A stretch of DNA of 64,000 bases from Drosophila persimilis (Eukaryota; Arthropoda; Insecta; Diptera; Drosophilidae): positions 13,950,001 to 14,014,000 of the forward strand of contig NW_020825289.1 in the NCBI RefSeq assembly GCF_003286085.1, read 5' to 3'. Position numbers and translations under genes: made by a program. Of this stretch, positions 1 through 15,100 are shown piece after piece; positions within the stretch are counted from its first letter, which is position 1, and each line of letters begins with the position of its first letter. The notes beneath the pieces are model-generated. The model saw only the letters and a program-made list of their open reading frames with translations. It did not search any database and was not told the origin of the DNA.

Positions 1-16
1 GCCTAAGGACACTCAC

Positions 17-153
17 CCGTCTGCTTTTCGGGATCCTTCAGTGTGTAGACCTGCAAAATGGTCGCATTGCTCCGTCCCTTGGTGTTGTTGGCGATGAGGA
101 AGACATTGTAGCCCATGCCGGGCACTAGGCCGCTCACCTCGAAGTACGGTCGG
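17..153 (-). CDS. Coding exon 13: second half of FnIII (gene continues left)
   Basis: Residues 619-664 plus one base. Encodes [28 protein letters not shown] with the FnIII GLxPGxxY motif, then [13 protein letters not shown]. Acceptor ...CCACGTTTTGCAG, donor GTGAGT at 16-11. The gene exits the window in phase 1; a transmembrane exon should lie further left. Confidence 0.93.
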
Positions 154-3100
154 CTGCAAAACGTGGAAGGGGAATCGAATCGATAACCACAAAAAAGCCA
201 AGAGCCATGAGGCAAGAGCCAAGAGGCATCACATGGAAATGCACATTCGAAAAGAGGAAATGGGAAATGGTTCATGGGACATGGTCATGTCCAGAGCATC
301 CCACTGCCCAATGCCACGCATCGTTGGGTTTGTTGTAATGCAAAAGTCACACGGCGTGTGATTCTGATTGCTCTGTGTCCATTTCGATGTCTCTATGCAC
401 ATCTCCATGCCTCCTTCTCTCTCTGCTTTCTTCCTTCTTCCTTCAAATTCGCTCCACTCACTTTAATCTGGAAACTTTTGGATTGCGTGTCGTTCCATTC
501 ATATAAACCTCCATTATAAATTCCTGTTGCAGACCACCGTCAAAGCCCTCGATGCACTCGATTTGGAAGCCCGTCGATGTCTGATTGAGTACCGTGCAAT
601 TTAGCAACGGATCCGGTTCGCCTATGACGGGGAAAACACACACAGAAAGAAAAAAGATAGCAGAAAATCCAACGATTATTTCGATTATTTCCATTATTCT
701 TGCTGAGACACACAGCATAGCATAGGAGATCAACAACGAGCCAGCAAATTGCATATCCCCCAATATTTCAGCTTTCCAGCTTTGCAGCCTCGAGAATCAA
801 TATGCCACAGCTCCCGTCTAATCCCGGACGGAGGACCAGGAGTTCCAAAATGGCCAAAAGTGCCAAAGTCATCGGCAAATAAGCACTGAAGGGAGTCATC
901 CCCCCAGGAATAACAAAAGCATAAGCAAAAACTGAACCAAAATGAAAAGCGGATGGCACTCCCTCACCCCCGTGCCCCAAGAAGAGGGATGCAACACTCA
1001 CCTGCAGGGACTATTGTGTACACGCAGGGGTCACTTTGATCGCCAATCTCGTTGGTGGCCCAACACAACAGTGTTCCGTAGTCCTGGAAAAGCAAAGAAG
1101 GACACGGATGAGCAGGAGCGGGTAGCCGTAGTGCCGGTTGAGTGACAATGCATTTCGTTGGCTTAATTTATGCATGCAAAATGTAACATGCAACACCGTT
1201 GGCCGTTGGCCGATGGCCGATGGCGACACTCGTCTCTTCAGTCTTAATTGAAAATTCAAAACCGCAACTCGTTTGGAAAATTATGTGTCCGCCTCCACTC
1301 TCTACCCCAGCGATGGGCTGATTTATATGACCCCTAAAAGTACAAGAGGGGTTGGGGAAATGCGGATGTGGAACTTACATTCTCCGTCATGGGCGTGTAG
1401 TGGGCGATGCTCCTGCCCCTGTCGACGGCCACCTGGGAGGCGGGTATGTCCACGGTTTCGCCCTGGCTGGCATTAAACTTCCACACGTAGGTGGCCTCCA
1501 TGGGATTGGCATCGATCTCGCAGGCCACCTTCACCGTCTCGTGGCGCCCGGAGCTGTAAGTTGTCCTCTGGCCGCCACGGCAGACAGGTGCAACTGCAAA
1601 ATGGTACAGGAATCGAAAGATGAAATTGAATTGGCAAGAAATTTGCATAATTAAAGCAAAACATTCGACGGCTGCAACCAGAGAGATCCAGAAGTTGATT
1701 CTGCTTTTGCTGCTGGGATGGCATTAAATATTTAAAGGAATTGTTGCAACAACAACATTCCGGCCAACTGCGGACAACTGGTATGCCGTTTAATTGATTT
1801 ATTTTATTTATCCGATGCAATTTGTCGTCCCTGACAGGCAAAAAGATATAGGATAAGTCAGACAAGTCTCTCGACTGTGATGTAATGGCATTGTGCAACG
1901 TGTTTGCTACAAATTGCAATCACAAAAATGGCAATTCCTTTTTGATTAAGATGTTATGCAAATTAACACTTTGTTCGGGCCTTTAATTAATTCGCTCCAG
2001 TCCTTCGGGGACTACGACTACTCACATCGTATGTCCAGCTGGACGGGATTGCTCTCGCCGTCGCCCTCCCGGTTGCTCCCCACACAGGTGTAGATGCCGC
2101 TGCGGGCCCGGCTGGCGTTCTGCAGCACCAAACTCTGGTTGGACACGGCGATGCCTTCGGCGGGATTGTTGGCTAGGATGGCACCCTGCGGGAGAAACGA
2201 AGGCAAAAAGCGAGTGGAAATTTTAGTCGGGATAATGGAAAGCGCAAATTGAAAATGTGCAAAATGTGAAATCGAAATTCAATTTACGGATAACTGCCGG
2301 GAATTGAAATAAATTTAATTTCTCAGGCTAATAACACTTTTATGTGGTATGTGGCACCCCGCATACGTTGAACATTGAACGGTTGAACGATGCATGCCCC
2401 TGGCAACGGCAGTGGCAGTGGCCGTGCGGCTGATTGAGGAAGCCGGAATAAATTAGGCATCCGGCTGCATAAATTTCCCAAGTGCGGGGGATAATTCAGT
2501 AACAAATTCTATATGTGCCGGTGTGGGTGGCATTCAATTTTCGTTTTAGAATTCAATTTTTGTGGCACACCTGAAATATGCAACAATTACAGATCCAGCC
2601 CCCAGCAGAAGGTAATTTATGGGCAAAATATAATGAGAATTACAATAATAATATGGTGTTTAAGGCAGCCAAAAAAAAAGGAAAAGTTTTCCGCAGATGA
2701 TTATTCAGTGAATGAGCCTCCTCTTTTCATTCGACTTATTCCATAGAAAACGTGTCATTTTTTATTTAAAAATTACTGTTCACAGCATGTTCATGTTGTA
2801 GTCCCAACAGCACTTGAGAAATACCATTATTCCATCTACTTATTGGCGAAATCGGATATCTCCCTCATTTCCACTTACATTGTGCCGCCAACTGACTTTG
2901 TAGATCCACGGATTCGACTTGATGTTGCACTCGAAGAAGACATCGATGCCCTCGCGCAGCGTAGCATTCAGGGAGTTGGTGCCCAGCTCCAGGCTCACAA
3001 CGGGGATATCTGTGTGGGGATAAACCAGGAATCATCTCTCGTTAGCAAAAGATAAACTCAAAAGGAGTGAGAGTTAGCGGATGCCATGGCAGCTGATGCT

Positions 3101-6100
3101 CTCAAAGCCAATTACTTTGAGTCGCCATCGCCCGCGCCCAGACACACGAAAGTGGCCCTCGCTTCCCGAATCCCTCGAATCCCAAGCAAAAGGTGTAATT
3201 ATTGTGTAAGCCCCACAAATTAGACGGCCATTTAAGTTGTAGAAAATGCCATGCCCCTCACCCTACGCCATCCATCCGTCTGCTACTTTGTTTGTCTGTA
3301 CTTCAGAGATATCTGCTGTGTTTTCGGGGTATATTGAGCCTGTGGTTGGGGTATGTAACAGCCAAAAGAGACTAGAAAATGGATAATATTCCTGAAAATA
3401 CTACACTATGACTGCTACGACCACACACGGAGAAAAAACACTAAAAATGTTCATATTTTCATTTCGATTTACAAATTACAAAAATGTGGAAATTGCAAAA
3501 ACATTGTTTTTTTTTACTTAAATGTTAACATTCATTTCGATTGAATTCGAATAGCTAGTAATTGTATTTAATTGCACTATTTTTGTTTGGGTTTTGCGAC
3601 CGAATGTCTAAATTGATAAGTTATGGGTACGTCATACATGTATGTACGATTCAAGTTTCTTCTGTGAATGTGAATGTGTTTTTAATGGAACTCTTTAGTG
3701 GTACCATCCGTATTATGTATCATTATGTATCGATTATCTTTCATTCTCCCACAATTCTCTTAACTTCCAGAAATTCCAAGGTATCTCCTTGTCGTAACCC
3801 TCCAACAACGGCCTACTCTCTTGTTAATATTGTGTATTTTTCGGTGCTTTTGGCCAAGCAGGCAATTAGACCTTAAAAATGTTGATTTTTCCGAGCCCCA
3901 ATGCGGATGATTGGGTGAGGCACTGGGGAGTGCTGAGTTACTGGGAGTCAAATTTTAACTTGATTAATTCAGAATTGTAGCGCGAATGCGAATCAATTAA
4001 GCTTATTAAGCAATCTATCAAATTGTGCAAACAACCCAAGCCCAGGCCCAATCCCCCATTCACTGCCTGCGTGCCCCTTTAGGGGGCAGATATTTCAATT
4101 GAAACAAGGCCAGAGGGTGGCAGGCTGAAAAGTAAAAAGGTAGGCAACAAAAACCGCACTTTCAGGGCAAACAGGAAGCGGTTCAGACCTCTCGCTGGAA
4201 TGGCGCCCCGTTGGTGCTTTTGGCCATTTAAATTTCGTGCAAACAGGTCGGAAAACTGTAAAAGCGTTAAGATGACTCTGGCTATGGCCGCTGCCGCTGC
4301 TTGCGGTGCTTGTGGCGGGTTAAAAAGTTTCGCAAGTTTTGTGCAAAAGTTTCGCCGCCGCTGGAAATTAATTTGCCAAAACTTGCCGCAGCAGCAGCGG
4401 GCGAGGGAAATCGAAGGAAAACCTATAGAAAGTGTGGGCCAGCTATTTTTTACAGTGTTCCCTTTTTTTTAAAGCAATGCCCCCGATGGCCCGCTTTTGT
4501 GCTTTCGTTTTCATTAAAAAGTTGCTAGAGCGCGAGGAAAACATTTAATATTTAATCAGGATAACGCAAAACTCACGATAAATGTCCAATTTCCAGCCAT
4601 CCTCCATGCCCGATTCGGGTATCATGCTCTGTTCGGCGCGGCAGGACAGGAACTTGCCGCGATCATCGATGGTGGGCGTGAATGTTAGCACCGAGGTGGT
4701 CATATTTCCATCCGGATTGGCCTGTGGAAAGAACACAAGCCAAAATTAAAAGCAGTCAAGACAAAGGAAAGGGCCCCACGAAAGGGTTGTCGAACGGGTT
4801 CAGGCACGTTTCATCGGCAAAGATTGGGGGCTGCTTTTAATTGGAGCCCCGTTGACTGGTACGTGACTGCCGTTCAGGCCTCAGCTCCAGCTTCAATTAC
4901 CGCAAAAGCATGTGTACTGCTCAGCTCTCCCATTTCAGGAGGGTAGCAAAACTTTGCATCCGGGCCTGCCATTAACAGGGCTGACAGGCATTTCAAATTT
5001 GCATGTTTATAAACATTACACAGAGGGTAGCAGAACAGGGTATGCCCAGGAACTGAATGAGGATGAATCGGAGAGTTCTCCTGAATTTATATGAATATTT
5101 TGTATGGGAATCAACGCAATTCCATTCAAGTGAAGAGTATCTGTAAAGGGCATCACTTTCGCTGATAGATTCGAAGCGTTCTAGAAGATTAAATCTACTT
5201 GGAGTTTGAATTTTAACAATATCGATTCATAGGAATCCATAGGAAAGCCATATAGGCTTTGCGCTTAATAATTTAATGAAATCCTTAGAGAATAATACTT
5301 TATCTATCCTGATTTGAAACAGGATACCTTCCAGTCGTATCTAGAACTTCGAGGGGCTGTAGAGGAGGTTTCGGTTTTCCTTCCTTTTGGTCGTATTGTG
5401 TTCTGTGTTCACTTACAATCTCGTGGGTGTTCTTCATGGGGCTGCTGCCCTTCCACCAGGTAATCGTCGGCGCTGGACGTGCCCCGATGACAACGCAACT
5501 CAGTTGATAAGAATTTCCTGCCGACAGGGGCCGGTTCTCGCCCTGCAGCTTAACAATCAAAGGACGCACTGAAAGATACAGATACACAAATGCGACTTAG
5601 AGTGGGGAACCTAAGGGACTACTGGCACTCTCACTGGCACCGGAACTGGCACTGGCACACTCACAGTTCATGTCGAGGACAACGCTGCTGATAATTGGCG
5701 TTGTCAAATTATTGTTCTCCGCCCGACACGTAAGCTGCATGTGGAGATTCCTGCGCTCCAGGCGCGCCAGCGATAGGACATTGCCCACCCTCCGCTCCGA
5801 GAGGGACTGGCCCACACTGGCGTTCTTGTAGATGGTATTCCCATGCAGCCAGGTAACCCTCGGCTGTGGCCGACCTGCACGACAACGCCGAACAACGAAC
5901 GAGAGAAAGAATTATCGAGTGTGTGGTAAGATGGGGAGGTGATTGTGTGGTGTGGTGGTGTGGCATGTGGCGTGGTGGTGTGTGTATGTGTTTGAAACTG
6001 ATATGTTTGTTATACGGCTTGGACTTGGCGAGTCCTTTTCCTTGGCATTTCAGCAGAGGATGCCTCCGTTTTCTGTTGTTTGTTCAGAAACTGCAAGAAG

Positions 6101-9100
6101 TGGCTGTGTGTGTGTGTGTGGTTTAGTGGGTGAAATGGTTGTGATTGTGTGTGCACAAGTGCCTTTCGCTGTTTCATTTGTTGTCTTGTTTGGCTTTTAG
6201 CAATTTTCAAGTGCTCTCAATGCAATTTGTGGGGCCATTGTGTCTGCCCCTCTCCCTCACCCTCTCCCTCTCCCTCACCCTCTCCCTCTCTGTCTGTGTC
6301 TGTCTGTCTCGATGGGTATCCATGTGTGGCATGCAGCAGACAGCTAGCCGTGTGGAAATTAAATAAAATGTGAAAATGTGAAAATCCTTCGCCTGCAGCT
6401 TGCCCGCGCGCTCTCATCACTTTTAATTGTCAGACACAAGAAGCGCGCGTCACAGCGTCAACACTTTTCCCCACAGAGAGAGAGACAGACACGTGGCCGC
6501 CGCTGCTGCTGAAAAAGGACTTACCGCCGATGGCCACGCACGTAATGTTAATGGCGGATCCCTCGTTGTAGGGCCCCAGTGTGTGGTCCTTGATGGTGGC
6601 CCCCTTGCTGTCCAAAATGATGACGGACTCGGGCGGAACTGTCGGGGCGAAAAATGGTAAGGGAATTAGTGACGAGACACAGAATTTCTCTAGGAAAGTG
6701 CACCCAAAGTTTTTCCCGGACCCACCTGACTGCATTCCTTTTTGGGCCGTAAGATGAAGGCCCGTACATTTACGTCGACATGTTGGACAAACTTTTAATT
6801 TTCGTGCAGCCAAATTTGCTTGTTTTGCTCTTGCCACTTGGCATTATTTTGACTGCTCTTTCAGACCGTTTATCCACTTGGCTATGTGTGTGTCCTAACC
6901 CTCCGATTATCCCCCATTTTGCTGGCATATTTGCAGGGGGCGATCCGCTCTCTACTAACCCTACTTCCCCTCCGCTCGCATTAGCAACAGCAAAAACTTT
7001 CCGAAACACCCCGGGAGTGGGGCCTAGGGGCAACTTTTAATCTAATATCTTCTTTAAAGTTTTTTCCATACAAAGTTCTGTAAATCCTGCGTTGGTTTTA
7101 CGCTTCACATGTCACAGCCACACACACACACACACATTCCCCGTGCTCCAAGCCCCTTGGTTTTGTGTGGGGCATGTAGAACATGCTCAAGGAGTTGGTA
7201 AAACACAGCCGCCACGCCCTGTCTCGTGCCCCACGTTTACGCTTCATCTGGCAGCAGAAGCAGCAGCAGCCACTATTTACCAAACAATATTCGACCATTC
7301 GGTCCATGGCCCTCTCCGTTCTTCTGCTCTCTTTTGGCTATATATCTCGTCGACTAAACGCCTTTGGAAACGCATATAAATTTTAATGGTAAATTGCAAG
7401 CCACAGCCACTGCCACTGCCTCAGTGCACAGGTGGCTCCCGCATTCCTGGAGAAAAACACAAGGAATGAAATTGCAATTGGCGAAGGCTCCTCATAGAAG
7501 GGGATTATCCAAAGAAGAAAGAGGGCTAAAGAGAGCAGAGCTACCGAGGCATGGGATACCCCTGCGATGGGAATAGTTAATATGTATAATAATTGGAAAT
7601 ACGAAAGTTATAGCCACAAAAATGGGATTTTCGAGTAAGGGTTTTTGGGTAAGGGTAGTTTTGCTAAAGTATTTTCACTACTTTCATCATAAAATTTCAT
7701 TCTAAATTTCTTAGTAGAAGTTAAGTGGTTAAAGGGGCTAAGAAACAGTACCGATTTGAAGATTCTGTGCTCTAAATTTCTACTCTTTTTCTGCGCCCAA
7801 TTCCCAACGAATCAATTCCTTGAGAGACAGAGAGAAGGAGCTCAAAAAATAGGGAAAAATCCATTGAAATGCCAACAAAAATTCAATTCAAAACTTGTCC
7901 CTTCTCTGCGCTCTCTCTTTGGCCAGCTTTAACCCTCTGGAAGCTGCAACTTTTGGCCAAGTTTGCACTTTAAAAGCTGTTTTCAGAGCCCCCTCCCATA
8001 GGGGATTGGAGGGTAGAGGAAAAGTTGGCAGCCCGAGCATACAGTTGGCATCTTCTTCTGTAACTAATGTGTTTGTCCAAGAGCTGAGTGGTGGCTGCGG
8101 TTGGCCCAAGGGTCGCTGGCCACAGGACATGTCGCTGCACAAATTAGCTGCTCACTTATGCTGCAGGCCCTGCCCCGCCTACCCCTGCAACATGGAGAGT
8201 ACGTGCATCTCAATACTGTACTTACTTATGACTGTTAAATTCACTTTGGAGTTACGCGTCGGACTCTTCTGGAAGTCTACGCGGCACCGGTATTCGCCCG
8301 TATCGTCCTCCGTTGTTGACTTGATGCTCAGCGTGCCGGCACGGCCTGTCACGTTAAAGGACAGCCGTTCCCGATACGTTTCGTCTGACCAGTGGGTGCC
8401 CCGGTCAAAGTTCGAGTCCCTTGTATCCACACTGGAAAAAAAAGGAAAATGGAAGCAAAAGCGTCAGAAAGAGTGAGAGAGAGAGAAAGAGATTTTAAAT
8501 GGGATTTTTCAAATGAAAACAAAAGGTGGGGCCTGATGAAAGTTTTTCCCCTCGTAATTGGGTTCTGCAATGAATTAATAACCCCCCACCACCCCCTCCC
8601 TACCACTTCCGCACCTCCATTTAAATTTATTGTTTTTCGCTTGAATTTTCCGATTATTGATTAACTTCCATTGATATTTGGAGAATTTCGCGTTGTAATG
8701 AGTTCATTTTGGTGGTCAATCAATGGTCTTAAAGTTTGGATGGCTATTTCTGGCTTGCTTTTTAAAAAGTTTCGAGCCAGAGAGAGAGAGAGAGACGAAA
8801 GAGTGCCTCGAGGGGGTAGTGCTATCGGCGAGTGGCGTGTGGCGGCAAGTGAGGCTCCTGATTTAGGTCAACATTTAGCCAAGTGGCCAAGTTAATTGGG
8901 TTTTAAAGCTGCCTCTCTCTCTCTCTCTTCACAGTCAACATATACTCGTAGTTAATTATGCAGCAATCGTTGTAATATTCAGCTCCATGAACCGGGGCAA
9001 CAGTAATTTTAATCGAGGGATTTTACTGCCAGCTTAATCTAGATTTCGCCCACATGCAATTTATGAATTAATCATTGGAACGGCAATCAGATGGTTGCTA

Positions 9101-12100
9101 AAATTAGTCAATAATTTCTGCAAAGGGCCGCACTCCCCTAAGAATTCCACATAAATTCGCTTTTCACATGAGTAGATCTTAACTGCAGCTCTTTCCATCT
9201 ATGTACATTGTACATATCAATGGCAGTTTTCTCCTGCTACCCTTCTCTATGGCCGTCTTTGCCACCTCTCTTTTTTCTCTGACAGCTTTTCCAATTGCTA
9301 GAGTCTGTGTTTTATTGCTTTTCAATTTTGATTTGTTCATGAACATATGGCGGGAACGACTCTTGAATCTTGATTCTTGCTGCTTGCGCAGGGTAGCTCT
9401 TGACTAGAGAAAGTGGCGAGGGGAGAAAGAAGAAAGGCGGAGGGCAGTGTTTCAGTGGCACATAATGAGGTTCTGGCCATCGCCTGTCCTGACGCTGGGG
9501 CAATAAAAAGTCAATGGCATTGACGGACTAGAATCGAGCTGAAAATTAAATGCTCCCCAAGTACAGAGCTCTGGCCGAATGTGGCCCGAAATAGTGGCTA
9601 GAGGATGGGAGGCGATTGCGATGGCTTTTCTGGAGTTTCTTTTATGATTAATTTACTTGCTGAGTGGTTTTTAATTACCAACAAGAGTTGGCCATTGCCG
9701 CGTATCGTTGTGCAACGCTAATTACTGCGAGACGAGTATTTTTGCTATAGTCATTTGCCTTGGAAGTCCGCCCATGAAGAGCGGACGACCCTGCCCTGCC
9801 CTTCCCTGCTCTGCCCTGCCCTAACCGAAAGTTCAATTAGTTTTAGCCGCCGCCTGGCAATCAGCTAATCAGCGCCCCACACACATGCCCCTTGCTGTCT
9901 TCTCTTCTCTGCTCTTGATGGCGGACAAATCCAATTAAAGTTTCACGCCTTTGATGTACTATGTAACTGGAAATGGAAATGGAACTAGAACGTGTGTATC
10001 TGTGAGATACTTGTACAAGAAGCCGAACATAATGTCAGACATGAATAATTGAAAAAGTTTTTGTGCTGTCGAAATGTAACCTTGGAGCAGCCACCCCCTG
10101 GCCACCCGTTTTCCAGGGAAAACTTTCATCAATTTCTGTGTGGCGGTCCTGGTCCAGCCTCTCTGTATAATTTTCTAGTTATGCTAATTTCCATGCCAGA
10201 CGATGCATAGATGGGCGAACATTTCGGGAAAGAGTGGGGAACGTATGCCTTAATTAGCAGACATTAAATCAAAATGAAAATGAAAATGAAAAACCTGACA
10301 TGTGCAGGTCCTTGCCTTGCCTCTCCTCTCCTATAATGTTGTCATTTTCTGCCTCATCTGTTGTGTATCTGTCTGTGTTTGCTGTATCTGTGTGTGTGTT
10401 TATGTGTGTCTGTCTGCTCTCGTATCTCGTATGTCTATCTGTCTGTGTCTGTGTGTATGGGCGTGTGCGTGTGCTTTTGTGAATTGAGTGGCGAGCGGGT
10501 TGAGTGCGTCAAAAGTTGTCTGTGGTAATCAATTTTGTTTATTTATGAACCCACCCCACACTCCCCACTGAATTCGTGTGTGTGTGTTTGTGTATCTCTG
10601 TGAAAATGTATTTGCGGTCAAAGTTCGGTGTGAGGCTACGGCCTGTAGTTGACACAAAAGCTTAAAGAAGAGGACTTAAAAACTCTTACGACTCACCTGT
10701 AAATGGGCGTCTTCAGGCCCACCTTGTACCAGATTACCAATGCCACACGATCCTCGTAAATGGGCGGCGTCACGTTGCAGGGAAGTAGGCCGACGGTGCC
10801 CATTATGGACTCGGAAAGAACGGGCGGACCTGCAACGCAAAAAGAGAGAAAACAGATGAGAAAAATGTTGAGCCAATGATGAAAGATGCTGTGACACAGA
10901 CACACACAGAAAAAGTATGAACCGGAAGCGGAAGAAGCGGCAGCGGCGCACTCGGCGCGTAACAAATGATGTATAATTAGCCGAGGGCATTAGCACTTTG
11001 TTTTGCTACCCCGAGAGAGGAGGGAAAGCGGCGGCTACGATCTGCAGCTTTGGACCCACTAATAATACCATAAATAACAGAGGAAGAAGCGACTGAAAGG
11101 ACACCAGAGAGAGAGCAGACGCAGACAGAGTCAGAGATAAAAGTGACGTAATGGGTGCGACGTCTTCATCGTCCTTCTGCCGGCGTCCTGCGTCTTGGCC
11201 GCGTCTTTACATTAAAGTGAAATTAGCGAGCAAATCCTTTTTCTATGCTAATTTCTTTTGGCTTTCAAGACGCGCGGATTGTTTTGGCCCCCGCCAAGAT
11301 TCGTTTTTCTCGCTTTTTTCCTTCTTTTTTACTTCTTATATTCTTCTTCTGCCTTGCTTTTGCTCCATTTTTTTTGAGTTATGTCCTTTGGCTTTGGCTT
11401 ATTTTCCGAGTCTTTGCTCTTAACAATTTCCTTCCCTTTCAGCTACGGCTGCGGCATTTATTTGTGTTATTTTTGGCCTGCACTTAAAATTCGTTTGCCT
11501 TTTCATTATTTTCGAGGCGGCCCTCAAAAATATTACAATGCAAGAGATCGAAAAGGGAGAGATAAGAAGAAAGATAGGGAAAGCGAGAAACAGAGAGAGA
11601 TAGGGGTTGCTGTTTGAAGTTGACATTAATTTTGGGGCCTCTTCTGGGAGATGCCTTTTGTTGAGTGGAAAGGAATTTCTATATAGAATATTGTGCATAC
11701 ACTTTACAAGGGATACCATATGGATACCATAAGGACATGTCCAGCCGTTTTAGGCACAGAAATTACAAAATTTTCTCAAATATATGAAAAATTCAAAATT
11801 CAATAGAAAATCCACCTATTACCGTTCCTAGAGGGTATCCCCATTCGATCCTCAAATCCCTCCCTTTAAATCCAATTTTAATTTAAATTTTATAAGATTT
11901 TTGCGCTGGACTCTCAGACTGTCTTAATTTTGTGCTTTCGAAAAGTTTTCGAACCCTTTTTCGGGACATTGGCAGTCCCTCGTCACAGAGTTTTCCATCC
12001 GTTGCGTGGGGTGTTTGTATCTGTATCTGTGACTTATTCAAATTTAGTTGTCGACTAATTTGCATTTTGCGTGGGAGAAAAACAGAGGGAAAACAAAGTT

Positions 12101-15100
12101 ATTAAAATCCATTGGCAGCAGCCGCAGACGGCGGCAGCAGTTCCTCAACTCAATTACATGGCTCATACGCAGCGGTGTCCCAGTCGATAGAAAATTCGAT
12201 GCGCTGCGGCATGGACTCGTGGACTGCTAAGTCGTGAAGTTGGGCAAGCGATCCCCGATAATGCAATGCATAATTTATAATGATAATAAATGGTTTTTCC
12301 TGGCTCCCTGTCCATCGATTTTGCATAATAATAAGCCAAGTCAGACAAGGTGGGTGGGTAGTCCTCGTGGCTTATTTTCGTACCACATCCACATCCACGC
12401 GAAAGCCCAAAGAGTCGTTTAAAATGTCATGTTGTCTGTGCCGGAAATCGCCCGGGTAACCATTTTCTGTGTGTGCGGGCTGTGGGTCGGGTCCGGGTAC
12501 GGGTCCGGATCCTGACTGCCGCCATGTTTCGATTTTCGCTCATTTCATATGCAAATATGTTCGATTTGCCATTAACTAGAGAACAGTAGGTACGCAGGAC
12601 CACCGCAATAATAACAATGCTCCAATGCTGGAGGATGTGGGATGGAGAACACACATTCGCCTGCACTGCCACTGGCCCTGTCAGCAGGGAGGAACGCTCA
12701 GAAATTTACATTATCCTTGCGTCTCTCGTTAAACGAAATGCCAACATTAGCAAAACATTTAATTATAGCAATTAGCTAATTAGAGATTTCGCCCCACCAC
12801 CACCCACCATTTTTGCCCCAAGGCCCGAACGTAAATTGTGTCCCCTCTCCCACTCTCTCCGATTAAACAGCAAAAATCAATCGGAAAATGCCCCATTTCG
12901 TGGGCCATTATGCTCCTGCATGATTTTCTGCTGAGGTTGGCAAATATTTTGTGGCTGTTTTTGGGGTGGGCTTTTGTATGCATTTTGTGTGGTTTCTGTT
13001 TCAGTTTGGGAGTTGAAGGAAAGGGTAAAATCGGTAGGGAATTTTTAGATTTCCAGGCAAGCTGTCTTTCAGGAATATTTAAGAGAAATCAAGAGAAGTT
13101 AAGAGAAATGCCATTGACATTAATTGCCACAACACGGCTGACATTAGGAGTGATGTTTTTCAGTGGCTGTCACATAAATGGGGCAGCAGCGCTTGCCACT
13201 CATTAGTTTGGCCAAAAACTGCACCCGTATTTTTGGGGGTGGTTGTCATTGCGATTCTGTTCGGGTTCATGTGTGCGTGCGTGTCTGCTGTGTGGCAAAT
13301 TAATTGCACATAAAATTATAACGGAACGCACTTGAAACAAGCGACAGTCTTCCACCTTGCCACACACACAAACATTTGATGCCACTCACAGATGGCAGTC
13401 GGAGTCGGATGGCAAGCCAAAGGTCATAAAAACACCCAACAGTAACTGCCGAGTGCCTCCTTAGAGCCACGCCATTAATTAAAAGCAATGTGTTGATTCC
13501 ATTTCTTATTCCTTGGGAGAAACCCTCGCTCCTCATTCCCTGCTCCACCCACTCTGCCAACAATTGGCATTTTGTTTTGACTTTTAGAGCATTTATAGCC
13601 AATTATTTTTATGGCCCAGAGGGTGGCCCCAGCTCTGGCTCTGTAAAAGGTGTCTGAATAAATGAACTCCAGGATCGATCCTTCGATGAATGTGACATGT
13701 ATTACATTCGATTTATGCTTCGGGTATAAGTGGCTATTGAGTGGTTCTTAGAAGACGTTTCTTAATATATACTTTGTGATAGGAAACAGGAAGTGGAGAG
13801 TGAATTTCCTTTGAATTTTGTCCAATGAGGACAATATGAGTAATTAAATGTTGGAAAGCACTTGAAGATATTTTCTCCAAATAACACTACATCAATCCCA
13901 TGATTATCATATAATACCTATAGCACAATTTACAGCCTTACGATGTGTTCTCAAATCACAAATCATTGGGGCATAAATGCAATTATTATTAATTATTTTC
14001 ACAAAGTGATTCATTAAAAAAATATTGTTTTTTTGTGTGACAAATGTCCTGGAATATGTATCCATTCGCGGTTTCCTTTTAGTCCAACCACAATGCAACT
14101 GTGCAGCAGAGACAGGGATAGAAATAGATATGTTACTTGGGGACAAAAAAATATGACATTCTATGAGTGGATGTGGCCATAAATTAAATTGCTTTAATTA
14201 ATTTTCTCATTAAACGTCATTAAATTCAATTTGTTTGAAAATCAGCGGGCAGGGTCAAAAGAAAATTTACCACAAAGCGGAATAAAATATAGTTTTTGCT
14301 ATGAGGGAATCCCCCGTTTTTAAACAATACTTTAAAGATAAATTTAAAGAAACGAAACGGCCCAGAGGAGAGGAAAGGACAGGACTCTCTGGCACAAAAT
14401 CTGGTAAAAATTATTATGCAAATTTGCTTTCATATTAGTGGCTTTTGCTCTGGCAGGCTCCACTGCCATCCTCCCTGTGTAAGATGGAAAAAAACGGAAT
14501 CTGCGAATGGAGACATGGAGACATGGAGACATGGCAGCAGCCAGCGCCAGAACTTCACTTGACAACGGCAACATTTGCTGATTTGACAAAAATATGCACA
14601 CAGAGCTAGAAGCGCACAGGATATGCCAGAGGAGAGGCAGAGAAATGGAATGACATTGCCGGAAACTCCACAGCCAAGAAATTGGCAGAGAAATTTAAAT
14701 AAAAATCTTGTCAATATTGGCAGCAGATGCAGCAGCAGGGGCAGAGGGGTAGAACAGAGGAGTGGTGCAGTGTGGAGTGGAGTGGAAAGCGACCCCCTTT
14801 CCCCCCTTAAATATGAGTAACAAAAATGTTGTTTCAAATAAGTGCAAACATTTGCATAATTTGCTAAAATCATGGTGCCATCGAAATACAATCAGAATGA
14901 AATAATCTTTCGAAGCTATAGATACCTTTTAAAAATCATATTTTCAACAATAGATAAGTAGTTTTTGGGGGTTGGGGAGTGTAGAAACATATGCGAATGG
15001 GTTCTTTTCTGTACGATTACTTTGATAAAGGGGTTACTGAAAGACACATAAGGATCTAAGGATGAATGAAAAAGTATGAAATGCCATGGAGTGAGGTATT

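Noticed and set aside
1352..1654. 100-codon plus-strand frame rich in Gly/His/Val
   Set aside because: Exact antisense of coding exon 10.
7895..8476. 193-codon plus-strand frame
   Set aside because: It is antisense to coding exon 3 and parts of its flanking introns; the minus strand carries the recognisable Ig1 sequence.
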